DNA from: Hymenobacter monticola
GTDB lineage: Bacteria > Bacteroidota > Bacteroidia > Cytophagales > Hymenobacteraceae
DNA: 64,000 bases
Assembly: GCF_022811645.1 (NCBI RefSeq)
Contig: NZ_CP094534.1
Coordinates: 868,001 to 932,000 of the forward strand
Reading direction: 5' to 3'
Shown: one piece after another, positions 36,070 to 44,979 of the stretch
Layout: each line of letters starts with the position of its first letter
Position numbering within the stretch: the stretch's first letter is position 1
Translations under genes and position numbers: made by a program
The notes under the pieces: generated by a model
Seen by the model: the letters and a program-made list of their open reading frames with translations, nothing else
What the model was told of the DNA's origin: nothing
Databases searched by the model: none

Positions 36070-38172
36070 GTGCCTCAACGCTTACGCTCCATTTTATTGC
36101 CGCTGACGGCCCTGAGCTGGCTGCTGCTGCTGCTGAGTGCCCTGAGCCACTCGGGGGCCGGGCCGTGGCTGGGCGCGTGGCCGCAATGGACCACGCAGCT
36201 CGCGCAGGGCGTGTTTGTGCTGGGCGTTTTCTTGCTCTACCGCTACCACCGCTCGCCGCTGCAAGGCCAGGCGTTTGTGCGCCTGCTGAAGCGCCTGCTC
36301 CTGGGGCCGGGCCTGTTGGCGCTGGTGTGCATTGGCCTGCATTTGCTCGAGCGCCTGCTTGAGCCCGGTGGTGGTACCGGTCAGGCCAGCCTGCTGTTTA
36401 CGAGCATCTACACGGTCAACCTCGGGTTGTTTGTCGTTTTCCTGGCCCGCACCAACTACGCATGGCGGGCGCTGGTGCTTTTCCGCTCCACGCCCCGCCT
36501 GCAGCGCGAGTGGACCGTATTTGAAGTGCTGCTGGGTGCCACGCTCCTGTTTCGGCTGGTGGGCGTGAACCCGCCCGATTATTTGGCCTACCCGCTGGTG
36601 GCGGGGCTGGGCTTGTTTGGGGTGTACCTGAGCGGGCACCAGAAATGGGTGGCCTACCTCAGCCAGCGCGAAAAGTGGCGGGCTATTTTGCTGCAATCCG
36701 GCCTGCTGCTCGGCCTGCTGGTGTTTGTGCAGTACTTCCGCGTCACGCAGGTCGACCCCCAGCTTATTGCGCCGCAGCCGCAGTACGCGTTTTTGTTGCT
36801 CACCGCATTTTTCTCGGCCTTTTATGCCTTGATGGGCTTACTGGTCACGTTTTTCAACATGCCCATTGCCGACGTCATCGAGCAACGGCGCAACGAAATA
36901 CTGCGCCTGCAGCGGCTCACCCAGATTATCCAGCGCGGCCAAACCACAACCGAGGTGTACCGCATTCTGCTCGAATCGGCGGTGCAAACGGTGCAGGCCG
37001 ACGCCGCCTGGCTCGACCTCGACCCCGCCCACGCCGGCATCGATGCAGCCGACGCCACGCAATACCACTGCCTCACCCCGGACCAGGCCGATGCCATGCG
37101 TGCCCGCCTGCAGGGCCACGAGCTGCCCGAGGGCGAATACATCACCAACGACCTGAATGCCCGCATTGGGTTTGAAGGCACTTCGCAGCACTACCGCTCC
37201 ATGCTGCAGTTGCCCATGCGCGGCCTGCACTTCAACTACGGCATGCTCTACCTGCTGAAGCTGGAGCCGCACACATTTGACCGCGAAGACCTGAGCATTC
37301 TGCAAACGTTCACCAGCCAGGCCGTGCTCAGCATCGAAAACCTGGAACTGGTGCGCACCTCGCTGGCCAACCAGCGCACCCAGGAAGAGCTGAAAATTGC
37401 CTCGCAGGTACAGGACAGCCTCATTCCCAAAAACCTCCCCACCGACAACTGGTTCGACATCAGCTCGCACTCGCTGGCGGCCAAGGAGGTGGGCGGCGAC
37501 TTCTACGACTTCCTGCACCTGCCGGGCCGGCGGCTGGCCGTCATCATCGGCGACGTGAGCGGCAAGGGCGTGACCGCCGCCTTCCACATGGCCCAGATGA
37601 AGGGAATTTTCCACTCCCTGATGCAGGAAAACCCGCTGGCCAAAAACGAGCGCGACAAATTTCCGGTGCCCAGCCGCTTCATGGCCCAGGCCAACATGGC
37701 CCTTACCCACTGCCTGGAAAAATCCTCGTTCATCACCTCCTCGCTCTACATCATTGATTATGAGCAGGGCGGCTTCGTATTTGCCCGCGCCGGGCACTGC
37801 CATACGCTCTACTACCACGCCCTGCGCGAAGAAGTGTTCTACTTTGATTCGCAGGGGCTGGGCCTCGGCATCATCCGCAACGAGAGCTACGAGAAGCACA
37901 TCAAAAACCAGTTTTACGACTACAGCCCCGGCGACGTGATGGTGATTTACACCGACGGCATCGTGGAAGCGCGCGGCGGCGACGGCACCGAGGAATACGG
38001 CGAAGACCGGCTGAAGCTTCGTCTGGAAGAGAGCTATTTCCAGGAGGCCGACGAAATTAAAAACTTCATTCTCGACGACCTCAACGGCTTTACGCACGGG
38101 CACCCCATTCATGACGACCAGACCTTGCTGGTCATTAAATTCAAGTCGGCCCAACCCCTACCGTTAGCCTGA
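36070..38172 (+). CDS. Membrane PP2C-type (SpoIIE/RsbU-like) serine phosphatase with GAF domain
   Basis: 700 residues starting with a GTG. Eight hydrophobic helices occupy residues 5-265. A GAF domain follows (about 285-430: IQRGQTTTEVYRILLESAVQ, then LSIENLELVRTSLA), and a PP2C/SpoIIE domain fills 440-700 (IASQVQDSLIPKNLPTDN, KEVGGDFYDFLHLPG, IIGDVSGKGVTAAFHMA, YTDGIVEARGGDG, DDQTLLVIKF). The metal-binding acidic residues (GGDFYD, GDVSGKG, DDQT) are present. It should dephosphorylate a STAS protein; such a gene starts 15 bases downstream. The membrane plus GAF part presumably senses a signal of unknown nature. Confidence 0.9.
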   Translation: MPQRLRSILLPLTALSWLLLLLSALSHSGAGPWLGAWPQWTTQLAQGVFVLGVFLLYRYHRSPLQGQAFVRLLKRLLLGPGLLALVCIGLHLLERLLEPGGGTGQASLLFTSIYTVNLGLFVVFLARTNYAWRALVLFRSTPRLQREWTVFEVLLGATLLFRLVGVNPPDYLAYPLVAGLGLFGVYLSGHQKWVAYLSQREKWRAILLQSGLLLGLLVFVQYFRVTQVDPQLIAPQPQYAFLLLTAFFSAFYALMGLLVTFFNMPIADVIEQRRNEILRLQRLTQIIQRGQTTTEVYRILLESAVQTVQADAAWLDLDPAHAGIDAADATQYHCLTPDQADAMRARLQGHELPEGEYITNDLNARIGFEGTSQHYRSMLQLPMRGLHFNYGMLYLLKLEPHTFDREDLSILQTFTSQAVLSIENLELVRTSLANQRTQEELKIASQVQDSLIPKNLPTDNWFDISSHSLAAKEVGGDFYDFLHLPGRRLAVIIGDVSGKGVTAAFHMAQMKGIFHSLMQENPLAKNERDKFPVPSRFMAQANMALTHCLEKSSFITSSLYIIDYEQGGFVFARAGHCHTLYYHALREEVFYFDSQGLGLGIIRNESYEKHIKNQFYDYSPGDVMVIYTDGIVEARGGDGTEEYGEDRLKLRLEESYFQEADEIKNFILDDLNGFTHGHPIHDDQTLLVIKFKSAQPLPLA

Positions 38173-38187
38173 CGTATCGACCTCACT

Positions 38188-38517
38188 ATGAAAGTAACTG
38201 CTCAACCCTCCGCCGATACGCTTACCCTCCTGCTCGACGGTGAGCTGGACGCCAGCTCCGCCATTGTCCTTGACACTGAGCTAGCTAAGCCCGATATTCT
38301 GAACTACCGCAAGGTGCTCGTCGACTGCGCCAAGCTGAGCTACATTTCGTCGGCCGGCCTGGGCGTGTTCATCTCGCACCTGCAGCGTTTCCAGGATGCC
38401 AACGTGAAGCTGGTGTTCTTCAACATGCAGGAAAAAGTGTTCAACGTATTCGAAATCCTTGGCCTGGATGCGCTGATGACCATCGTGCCCAGCGCCACCG
38501 AAGCCGAAGCCGCCTGA
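38188..38517 (+). CDS. STAS-domain anti-anti-sigma factor (RsbV/SpoIIAA-like)
   Basis: 109 residues, single STAS domain: LTLLLDGELDASSAIVLD, then VLVDCAKLSYISSAGLGVFI, in which the SSAGL serine is the phosphorylatable position. The family binds an HPK-like kinase when dephosphorylated and frees that kinase's other client. It follows the PP2C phosphatase by 15 bases and precedes the ATPase gene at 38625, which is the classic order of a partner-switching module. The client (usually an anti-sigma target or another regulator) is not in the window. Confidence 0.93.
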   Translation: MKVTAQPSADTLTLLLDGELDASSAIVLDTELAKPDILNYRKVLVDCAKLSYISSAGLGVFISHLQRFQDANVKLVFFNMQEKVFNVFEILGLDALMTIVPSATEAEAA

Positions 38518-38521
38518 TATT

Positions 38522-38619
38522 AAGTTTTGAATGTTAAGGGTTGAGTGTTGAGTTAACGGGGTCCGCCCTTGCGCTGCACAGGTATCCATTTAACATTCAA
38601 CCCTCAACATTCAACCCTT
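38522..38619. repeat. Palindromic element between the STAS and kinase genes
   Basis: Left arm around 38524-38556 (GAATGTTAAGGGTTGAGTGT) and right arm 38589-38619 (ACATTCAACCCTCAACATTC) are imperfect inverted copies. It occupies nearly the whole gap inside what is otherwise a compact three-gene module, and ends six bases before the GTG start of the next gene. Confidence 0.75.
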
Positions 38620-38624
38620 CCGAC

Positions 38625-39038
38625 GTGAAATCATCGCTCCGCATTGCTTGCTCCCGCAGCCACCTGCAAGAGGTGCGGGATTTCGTGCGGAATTACCTCA
38701 GCAGCCTCAGCCTGCCCGAAATCACCATCAACCAAGTGGTGCTGGCCATTGATGAGGTGGTGGCCAATTTCATCATCCATGCCAACGGCGAGGACGAAAC
38801 CCAGTTCCTGGACCTGGAACTGGCCTTTACCAAGCAGGAGCTGAATGTGGAAATTGCCGACCACGGCGACACCATTTTCCTGCCCGGCGCTCACCAATCG
38901 CCCGACCTGCGGGCCTACATCAAAGAAGGCCGCAAAGGCGGCATGGGCATGACCCTGGTGAACCGCCTCATGGACCGGGTAGAATTCTTTACCCGCGGCA
39001 ACCACACGGTGTGCCACCTGAGCAAGCATTTGGCTTAA
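38625..39038 (+). CDS. RsbW-like serine kinase / ATP-binding protein (HATPase_c_2)
   Basis: 137 residues from the GTG at 38625; the frame upstream runs through the palindrome and is not used. Motifs: LQEVRDFVRNYLSSLSLPE, N-box VVLAIDEVVANFIIHAN, G1-like VEIADHGDTIFLPG and G2 GGMGMTLVNRLMD. In the GHKL family this pattern is that of RsbW/SpoIIAB/BtrW anti-sigma kinases, which phosphorylate the STAS serine and hold another regulator. With the two upstream genes it completes the module. No sigma factor gene is adjacent. Confidence 0.9.
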   Translation: MKSSLRIACSRSHLQEVRDFVRNYLSSLSLPEITINQVVLAIDEVVANFIIHANGEDETQFLDLELAFTKQELNVEIADHGDTIFLPGAHQSPDLRAYIKEGRKGGMGMTLVNRLMDRVEFFTRGNHTVCHLSKHLA

Positions 39039-39063
39039 ATCGAAGCGTTTCTGCCCTCTAGCA

Positions 39064-39156
39064 CGTCATGCTGGGCGCAGCCGAAACATCTCTGCCGCAA
39101 TAGTAAATAATTACGTTGCGCATGAGAGATGCTTTGGCTGCGCCCAGCATGACGTT
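39064..39156. repeat. Palindromic element, GTCATGCNGAGCGNAG family
   Basis: Arms 39064-39094 and 39126-39156 are inverted copies at about 29 of 31 positions (ACGTCATGCTGGGCGCAGCC), 31-base loop. Confidence 0.85.
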
Positions 39157-39291
39157 CTTTGTTTTGGATTGGCTGCTGATAAGCTTCGCCTTTCTTTCCG
39201 TCCGGAAATTAGTTAATTTCGCACCGGTAATTTTATGCCCGCGCGGCTGACTTCTTCCCAGCCGAGGTTCTTGTTTTCTCTAGCTTTTTAT

Positions 39292-41619
39292 ATGCACAAA
39301 CGCATTCTGTACGCCGGCGCAGCCGTCGTGACGTTGCTGGCGGGTTGCCAGACCTCTAAACCGGCCCCCTCGGCCGCCGTGGCTTCTACCACCGCCACGG
39401 GCCCCGTGGTCGAAACGCTGGGGACTTACCCCGTGCCGGCCAACGAGTTTGCCTACGTGTACCGCAAAAACAACAGCTCGGCCCCTGACTACGGCACCCG
39501 CCAGAGCGTGACCGACTACCTCGACCTCTACACCAACTTCCGCCTGAAAGTGCTGGAAGCCGAGCAGCGCGGCCTCGACACCACCCAGGCCTTCAAGCGC
39601 GAGTTGGAAGGCTACCGCCAGCAATTGGCCCAGCCCTACCTCACCGAGAAGAGCGTGACCGACCAGCTCGTGCGTGAGGCCTACGACCGCATGAGCCAGG
39701 AGGTAAATGCCTCGCACATCCTCGTCCGCGTGGCGCCTGATGCCACGCCGCAGGACACCCTGGCCGCTTACCAGAAAATCACGAAGCTGCGCCAGCAAGC
39801 CCAGGCGGGCGAAGACTTCGGCCAGCTGGCCCGCGCCAACAGCGAAGACCCTTCGGCCAAGGAAAATGGCGGCAAGCTGGGCTATTTCACGGCCATGCAG
39901 ATGGTGTACCCGTTTGAGTCGGTGGCGTATAAGACGCCGGTGGGGCAGGTGTCGCAGCCGGTGCGCACGCGCTTCGGCTACCACCTCATCAAGGTGAACG
40001 ACAAGCGCGCGGCGCAGGGCGAAATCAAGGTGGCCCACCTCATGATTCGGATGAACGCCAACGCACCCAAAGCCGACTCCATCACCGCCAAGAAGAAAAT
40101 TGACGAGCTGTACAGCCGCCTGAAAAAGGGCGAGAACTGGGACAAACTCGTGGCCCAGTTCTCGGAAGACGCCGGCTCGGCGGCCAACGGCGGCGAGCTG
40201 CCGCCCTTCGGCACCGGCCGCATGATTCCTTCTTTCGAAGAATCCGCCTTTAAGCTGCAAAAGCCCGGCGACCTCTCGGCTCCTGTGCAGACGCCCTACG
40301 GCTGGCACGTTATTCGGCTGATTGAGAAGCAGCCGCTGGCCAAGTTTGCCGACCTGGAAGCGGGCCTGAAAAGCAAAGTGGCCAAAGATTCGCGCTCGGA
40401 GCTGAACAAGGCCGCCTTCCTGAAGCGTGTGCGCCAAGAAGACAAGTTTGCGGAAGTGCCCGCCGCCAAAACCTACGTATTCAGCAAAGCCGACACGGCG
40501 CTGGTGGCCGGCCGCTACAAGTACGTGGCCCCGGCTGCTGCGATGAAAGCGCCCGCTAAGAACGCCGTGACTGACAACTCGGCGCTGTTCACCATCAACG
40601 GCAAGCCCTACACGGTGAAGGAGTTCCTGACTTTTGCGCAGCAAAACCAGCGCCCGCGCACGGGCGCGCAGCCCAGCTTCGCCATGCAGCAGCTCTACGA
40701 CCAGTACGTGGAGCAAAGCCTGACCGACTACGAGAAAAACAGCCTCGACACCAAGTACGAGGACTACCGCATGCTGGTGAAGGAGTACCGCGACGGCATC
40801 CTGCTCTTCCAGCTGATGGACGAGAAAGTATGGAGCAAGGCCATTGAGGACACCGTGGGCCTGAAAAAGTACTTCGCTGCCAACCAAAGCAAGTACCAGT
40901 GGGACCAGCGCGTGCAGGGCACGGTGGTGAGCGCCGCTTCGCCCGCCCTGCTGGCCCGCGCGCAGAAAGAGCTGAAAGCCGGCCGCACCCCGGTGACCAA
41001 GAACGTGCCCAAGGCTATTGCTGTTCGCCCGGGCGGGACCATTCAAACCAAAATTGGCGGCATTGCTCTGGATGGTTTGCTCAAGGAAATGCTGCAGGAC
41101 ACCCTTTCACGCGTGACCCTGACCGGCCGCGTGAAGAAAGGCGAAAAAGCCAGCCTGGCCGGCGCCCGCGCCGACTCGGTGGCCAGCTACCTGCGCCGGC
41201 GCGGCGGCATTTCGGCCCGCCGCATCAGCAAAACCGTGGCCAAGGCGCCTGCCGCCGAAAGCCAGGTGCAAGTGGCGGTAGTGAGCGCCAATCCGGCCGC
41301 CATCGAGAGCGAGCTGAACGAGCAAAACCCGCTGTCGGTGCAAATCAGCCAGCGCATCTTCCAGAAGGGCGACAACAAGGTGATGGATGAGCTGATGGGC
41401 AAGGGCCCCGGCACCTATAATGTGCAGAAGGACGGGCGCTACTACGCCGCCACCATCGACAAAGTGCTGCCGGCCGGTCCCAAAACCTTGGCCGAAGCCC
41501 GCGGCCAGGCCACCAGCGACTACCAAACTTACCTGGAAAAAGAGTGGATTGCGCAGATGCGCGCCGCCCGCCCCGTGCAGGTGAACGAGGCAGAGGTGAA
41601 TAAGCTCATCACGAAGTAA
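39292..41619 (+). CDS. Peptidyl-prolyl isomerase lipoprotein with two parvulin domains
   Basis: 775 residues from the ATG at 39292. The lipobox LLAGC places a lipidated Cys at residue 19. Two PpiC/rotamase domains are seen: about 138-235 (ASHILVRVAPDATPQDTL, LGYFTAMQMVYPFESVAYK, FGYHLIKVND) and about 245-345 (VAHLMIRMNANAPKADSI, LPPFGTGRMIPSFEESAFK, YGWHVIRLIE). The long C-terminal half (350-775) is helical, partly repeating (YTVKEFLTFAQQN), with no named domain. Such proteins help fold outer-membrane or secreted proteins in the periplasm. The next gene is another parvulin protein with SurA-like form, so both probably serve envelope biogenesis. Confidence 0.9.
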   Translation: MHKRILYAGAAVVTLLAGCQTSKPAPSAAVASTTATGPVVETLGTYPVPANEFAYVYRKNNSSAPDYGTRQSVTDYLDLYTNFRLKVLEAEQRGLDTTQAFKRELEGYRQQLAQPYLTEKSVTDQLVREAYDRMSQEVNASHILVRVAPDATPQDTLAAYQKITKLRQQAQAGEDFGQLARANSEDPSAKENGGKLGYFTAMQMVYPFESVAYKTPVGQVSQPVRTRFGYHLIKVNDKRAAQGEIKVAHLMIRMNANAPKADSITAKKKIDELYSRLKKGENWDKLVAQFSEDAGSAANGGELPPFGTGRMIPSFEESAFKLQKPGDLSAPVQTPYGWHVIRLIEKQPLAKFADLEAGLKSKVAKDSRSELNKAAFLKRVRQEDKFAEVPAAKTYVFSKADTALVAGRYKYVAPAAAMKAPAKNAVTDNSALFTINGKPYTVKEFLTFAQQNQRPRTGAQPSFAMQQLYDQYVEQSLTDYEKNSLDTKYEDYRMLVKEYRDGILLFQLMDEKVWSKAIEDTVGLKKYFAANQSKYQWDQRVQGTVVSAASPALLARAQKELKAGRTPVTKNVPKAIAVRPGGTIQTKIGGIALDGLLKEMLQDTLSRVTLTGRVKKGEKASLAGARADSVASYLRRRGGISARRISKTVAKAPAAESQVQVAVVSANPAAIESELNEQNPLSVQISQRIFQKGDNKVMDELMGKGPGTYNVQKDGRYYAATIDKVLPAGPKTLAEARGQATSDYQTYLEKEWIAQMRAARPVQVNEAEVNKLITK

Positions 41620-41624
41620 TACCT

Positions 41625-41697
41625 GTACCCCGAAGCTCCGGCTTCGGCCCGCCAGAACAAGGACGTTCAACGGGCCGAAGCCGGAGCTTCGGGGTAC
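41625..41697. repeat. Perfect 27-bp inverted repeat
   Basis: Arms 41625-41651 and 41671-41697 are exact reverse complements (core CCCCGAAGCTCCGGCTTCGG), 19-base loop. It lies five bases after the parvulin lipoprotein stop. Confidence 0.9.
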
Positions 41698-41854
41698 TCG
41701 TTTTTAGGCGCTGCAACCTTCTCCGCCGGGTGCGGCTCCTTGTTTTTGTCCGCCCGCGGATTTATCATGAAATTTGTGCGCCCATTTGCGTGTTAAGCGT
41801 GGGTGTGGCTCAGGCCCTGGCCGAATGGCCGACGGGCTTTTCTTAGTTGATTAT

Positions 41855-43249
41855 ATGCTTGTTAATGTGAATCGTGCCGCGGCGTCGGCCCTTCTTACGC
41901 TCTTGTTGCTCGTGGGCCTGGTGCCCGTTTCCAAGGCCCAGCTGGGCATCAGCCGGCCCAAGGGGCAGGAGCTGCTCGACGGCATTGTGGTGAAGGTGGA
42001 CAACCAGATTGTGCTCCGCTCCGACGTGGAGCTTATTTACGGGCAGGAAGTGGCCCGCGCGGCCGGCAAGCCGCTGCCGCCCGATTTGAAATGCAAAATC
42101 CTGCAAAGCCTCGTGCTGAACAAGCTGATGCTGGCCAAGGCCGAAACGGACTCGGTGGTGGTAGAAGACAAGCAGGTGAACAGCGAGGTGGACCGCCGCA
42201 TGGCCTATTTCGTGCAACAGATTGGCTCGGAAAAACGCCTCGAGGAGCAATACAACAAGCCCATTAAGGCGCTGAAAGACGACCTGCGGCCCCAGATTAA
42301 GGAGCAGCTTACGCAGCAGAAGATGCAGGAAACCATCACCGGCAAGGTGGCCGTGACGCCCCGCGAAGTGGCCCAGTACTTCAGCCGCGTGCCCAAAGAC
42401 AGCCTGCCCTACTTCAGCACCGAGGTGGAAGTGGGCCAGATTGTGATTCCGGCGCAGGTGAACGACAAGGCCAAGCAGGCCGCCATTGCCAAGCTGAACG
42501 ACATCCGCGCGCAGGTGCTGGGCGGGGCCGATTTTGCCACGCTGGCCAAGCAGTATTCCGAAGACCCGGGCTCGGCCAAAGAGGGCGGCTACCTCGGCTT
42601 TTTTAAGCGCGGCGAGTTGGTGCCAGAGTACGAGGCTGCGTCGATGAAGCTGGAGCCGGGGCAGTTGTCGCCGGTGGTGCAGTCGCAGTTTGGCTTCCAC
42701 CTCATTCAGTTTATTGAGCGCAAGGGCAACACCTACTCGACGCGCCACATCCTGCTCAAGCCCGAAACCGGTGCGGCCGATGCCAGCGCCTCGGCCAAGC
42801 AGCTCACGCGCCTGCGCCGCCAGATTCTGTCCGACAGCATCAGTTTTGCTAAAGCTGCTAAAGACAATTCTTCCGACAAGCAAAGCAGCACCAACGGCGG
42901 CCTGCTTGCCAACCGCCAGGACGGCGGCTCGCGCCTACCGCTTGATAAGCTCGACCCGGCCATCTTCTTCGTCATCGACACCATGAAGGTGGGCCACATC
43001 ACCCCGCCCATGCCCTACCGCACCGACGACGGCAAGGACGCCATGCGCATCCTGTACCTGAAATCGAACACGCCTCCTCACCAGGCCAACCTGGAGCAGG
43101 ACTACCAGAAAATTGCCGCTGCTGCCCTCAACGAAAAGCGCACTAAAGCCTTGGATGAATGGTTTGCCAAGAACCGTAACTCGGTGTACTTGGAAGTGGC
43201 GCCGGAGTACGCCCAGTGCAAGGTGCTGGAATCGACGGATAACAGATAG
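41855..43249 (+). CDS. SurA-like periplasmic peptidyl-prolyl isomerase
   Basis: 464 residues from the ATG at 41855, where a good signal peptide starts (ALLTLLLLVGLVPVSKAQ). The SurA_N chaperone region follows (LLDGIVVKVDNQIVLRSDVEL and KILQSLVLNKLMLAKAE), then two parvulin domains: about 190-290 (EVGQIVIPAQVNDKA, YSEDPGSAKEGGYLGFFK, FGFHLIQFIE) and 295-395 (STRHILLKPETGAADASA, GGLLANRQDGGSRLPLDKL). It should escort unfolded outer-membrane proteins through the periplasm. It follows a parvulin-type lipoprotein, and a MoxR gene comes next after an inverted repeat. Confidence 0.93.
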   Translation: MLVNVNRAAASALLTLLLLVGLVPVSKAQLGISRPKGQELLDGIVVKVDNQIVLRSDVELIYGQEVARAAGKPLPPDLKCKILQSLVLNKLMLAKAETDSVVVEDKQVNSEVDRRMAYFVQQIGSEKRLEEQYNKPIKALKDDLRPQIKEQLTQQKMQETITGKVAVTPREVAQYFSRVPKDSLPYFSTEVEVGQIVIPAQVNDKAKQAAIAKLNDIRAQVLGGADFATLAKQYSEDPGSAKEGGYLGFFKRGELVPEYEAASMKLEPGQLSPVVQSQFGFHLIQFIERKGNTYSTRHILLKPETGAADASASAKQLTRLRRQILSDSISFAKAAKDNSSDKQSSTNGGLLANRQDGGSRLPLDKLDPAIFFVIDTMKVGHITPPMPYRTDDGKDAMRILYLKSNTPPHQANLEQDYQKIAAAALNEKRTKALDEWFAKNRNSVYLEVAPEYAQCKVLESTDNR

Positions 43250-43260
43250 CCCCCTTTCTT

Positions 43261-43349
43261 TGTCATCCTGAGCACAGCGAAGGACCTTATCACCACCGAA
43301 CGGAAACCGTTCTTACTTGATAAGGTCCTTCGCTGTGCTCAGGATGACA
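43261..43349. repeat. Perfect 32-bp inverted repeat, GTCATNCTGAG family
   Basis: Arms 43261-43292 and 43318-43349 are exact reverse complements (core TGTCATCCTGAGCACAGCGA), 25-base loop. The core recalls the elements at 11741, 39064 and 44347. Confidence 0.92.
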
Positions 43350-43377
43350 GCTTTTTTAGCTTAGCTCTTTTCTATTA

Positions 43378-44343
43378 ATGGCTCAATTCCAAAACGACAA
43401 AGAAGCGGCCGATGCCCTGGCGGCTTCCTACCAGAAGCTGCGCCAGGAAATCGGCAAGGTCATCGTGGGGCAGGACGAGGTGGTGCGGCTGGTGCTCACC
43501 GCCGTGTTTTCGCAGGGCCACAGCCTGCTGGTGGGCGTGCCCGGCCTGGCTAAAACCCTGCTGATTCAAACCATTGCCGACTCGCTGGATTTGTCGTTCA
43601 ACCGCATCCAGTTCACGCCCGACCTGATGCCCTCCGACATCGTGGGCTCGGAAACGATGAATCAGCAGCGGGATTTTCACTTCGTGAAAGGCCCCATCTT
43701 CGCCAACATCATCCTGGCCGACGAAATCAACCGGACGCCGCCCAAAACCCAGGCCGCCCTGCTGGAATCTATGCAGGAATACGCCGTGACGGTGGCCGGG
43801 CAGCGCTACCCGTTGCAGCGCCCGTTCTTCGTGCTGGCCACCCAAAACCCCATCGAGCAGGAAGGCACCTACCCCCTGCCCGAGGCGCAGCTTGACCGCT
43901 TCATGTTCAACATTGAGCTGGGCTACCCGAGCTACGCCGAGGAGCTGAGCATCGTGAAGAACACGACCTCGAACATCAAGCAAACGGTGAACAAGGTGCT
44001 GCACGCCGCCGACATTCAAGCATTCCAAGAGTTGGTGCGGCGCGTGCCGGTGGCCGACAACGTGGTGGAGTACGCCGTGGGCCTCGTGCACAAAACCCGC
44101 CCCAACACCGAGCGCGCCCACGCCCGCACCAACCAGTTGCTGGAATGGGGCGCCGGCCCCCGCGCCTCGCAGCACCTTATTGTGGGCGCCAAGTGCAATG
44201 CCCTGCTCAACGGCAAGTACTCGCCCGACATTGAGGACGTGCGCGCCGTGGCCGTGCCGATATTGCGCCACCGCCTCGTGCGCAACTTCAAAGCCGAAGC
44301 CGAAGGCCTCGGCGTGGAGCAGATTGTGAAAGAGTTGTTATAG
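43378..44343 (+). CDS. MoxR-family AAA+ ATPase
   Basis: 321 residues. Walker A GVPGLAKTLLIQ near residues 52-63, Walker B ILADEINRTPPKTQAALLE near 118-136, sensor 1 LATQNPIEQEGTYPLPEAQ, and the arginine-finger FMFNIELGYP; the C-terminal lid ends VPILRHRLVRNFKAEAEG. MoxR proteins act as chaperones that help insert cofactors or assemble substrates, usually with VWA proteins such as BatA/BatB and BatD. Here no VWA gene is next to it, and a BatD-like gene lies 40 kb away. The gene lies between two palindromic elements. Confidence 0.93.
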   Translation: MAQFQNDKEAADALAASYQKLRQEIGKVIVGQDEVVRLVLTAVFSQGHSLLVGVPGLAKTLLIQTIADSLDLSFNRIQFTPDLMPSDIVGSETMNQQRDFHFVKGPIFANIILADEINRTPPKTQAALLESMQEYAVTVAGQRYPLQRPFFVLATQNPIEQEGTYPLPEAQLDRFMFNIELGYPSYAEELSIVKNTTSNIKQTVNKVLHAADIQAFQELVRRVPVADNVVEYAVGLVHKTRPNTERAHARTNQLLEWGAGPRASQHLIVGAKCNALLNGKYSPDIEDVRAVAVPILRHRLVRNFKAEAEGLGVEQIVKELL

Positions 44344-44346
44344 AGA

Positions 44347-44452
44347 ACAAAAAGAACGTCATGCGGAGCGTAGCGAAGCATCTTGCCCGCCATAGTAATC
44401 ATTTACTTCTGCGGTAAAGATGCTTCGCTACGCTCTGCATGACGTTCTTTGT
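44347..44452. repeat. Palindromic element, GTCATGCNGAGCGNAG family
   Basis: Arms 44347-44384 and 44417-44452 match as inverted copies at about 35 of 36 positions (core GCGTAGCGAAGCATCTT), with a 32-base loop. It occupies the gap between moxR and the next gene. Confidence 0.88.
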
Positions 44453-44474
44453 CGTTGTATTGCCCCCAAACCGA

Positions 44475-44900
44475 ATGGAAGCCCAAGCCTACTATCAGCA
44501 ATTTGAGCGCAACGTGCGCATCATCCTCGACGCATTGGCCGCGGGCCTCGACCTGCGCACCACCGCCCTCGAAACCAGCCTGCCCCTCGAAGTGTACGTG
44601 CTGTGTGAGGTGCTGAATCAGGGCGCCGGCGAGGATTTCGTGCTCTCGGCCAGCGGCGTGGCCCGGCTGGCCGAGTTTCAGCAGCAGTTTATGAAGCACG
44701 AGGGCCAGACGCTGGCTGCCATGCAGCGGGTGCTGGCCGACAAGCGCGGCACCATGCGCACGCCGGAAGGCCGGGTGCTGACCAAAGAAATGCTCATCCG
44801 CCGCCTCGAATTCTTCAACGAAGCCGCCCGGCAGGTGAACGTGATGCGCACCCAGCAGTCGCTGGGCAGCCCTTACCCCCACGTAGGCGCCAACAAATAA
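44475..44900 (+). CDS. Conserved hypothetical protein (141 aa)
   Basis: Starts MEAQAYYQQFERNVRIILDA. It is helical throughout, without signal or membrane segment: YVLCEVLNQGAGEDFVLSAS, ARLAEFQQQFMKHEGQTLAA, MQRVLADKRG. No named family recognised. The gene is compactly placed, 23 bases after a palindrome, and has a strong terminator. The regular codon composition supports a real gene. The downstream neighbour (an SDR gene) is convergent. Likely cytosolic; function unknown. Confidence 0.75.
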   Translation: MEAQAYYQQFERNVRIILDALAAGLDLRTTALETSLPLEVYVLCEVLNQGAGEDFVLSASGVARLAEFQQQFMKHEGQTLAAMQRVLADKRGTMRTPEGRVLTKEMLIRRLEFFNEAARQVNVMRTQQSLGSPYPHVGANK

Positions 44901-44916
44901 TGCATCGTCTGCTTCA

Positions 44917-44957
44917 CGAAAAAGGCCTTTCCGCACGCGTGTGGAAAGGCCTTTTTT
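44917..44957. terminator. Bidirectional terminator
   Basis: AAAAAGGCCTTTCCGCAC and its near-complement GTGTGGAAAGGCCTTTTT form a stem with one G-T pair around loop GC. It separates two convergent genes. Confidence 0.87.
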
Positions 44958-44979
44958 ATGAGCTGATACAACCAAATGC

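Noticed and set aside
43378..44343. moxR as part of a full bat operon
   Set aside because: No VWA, BatA/B/C/E genes lie beside it; batD is 40 kb away in the window.
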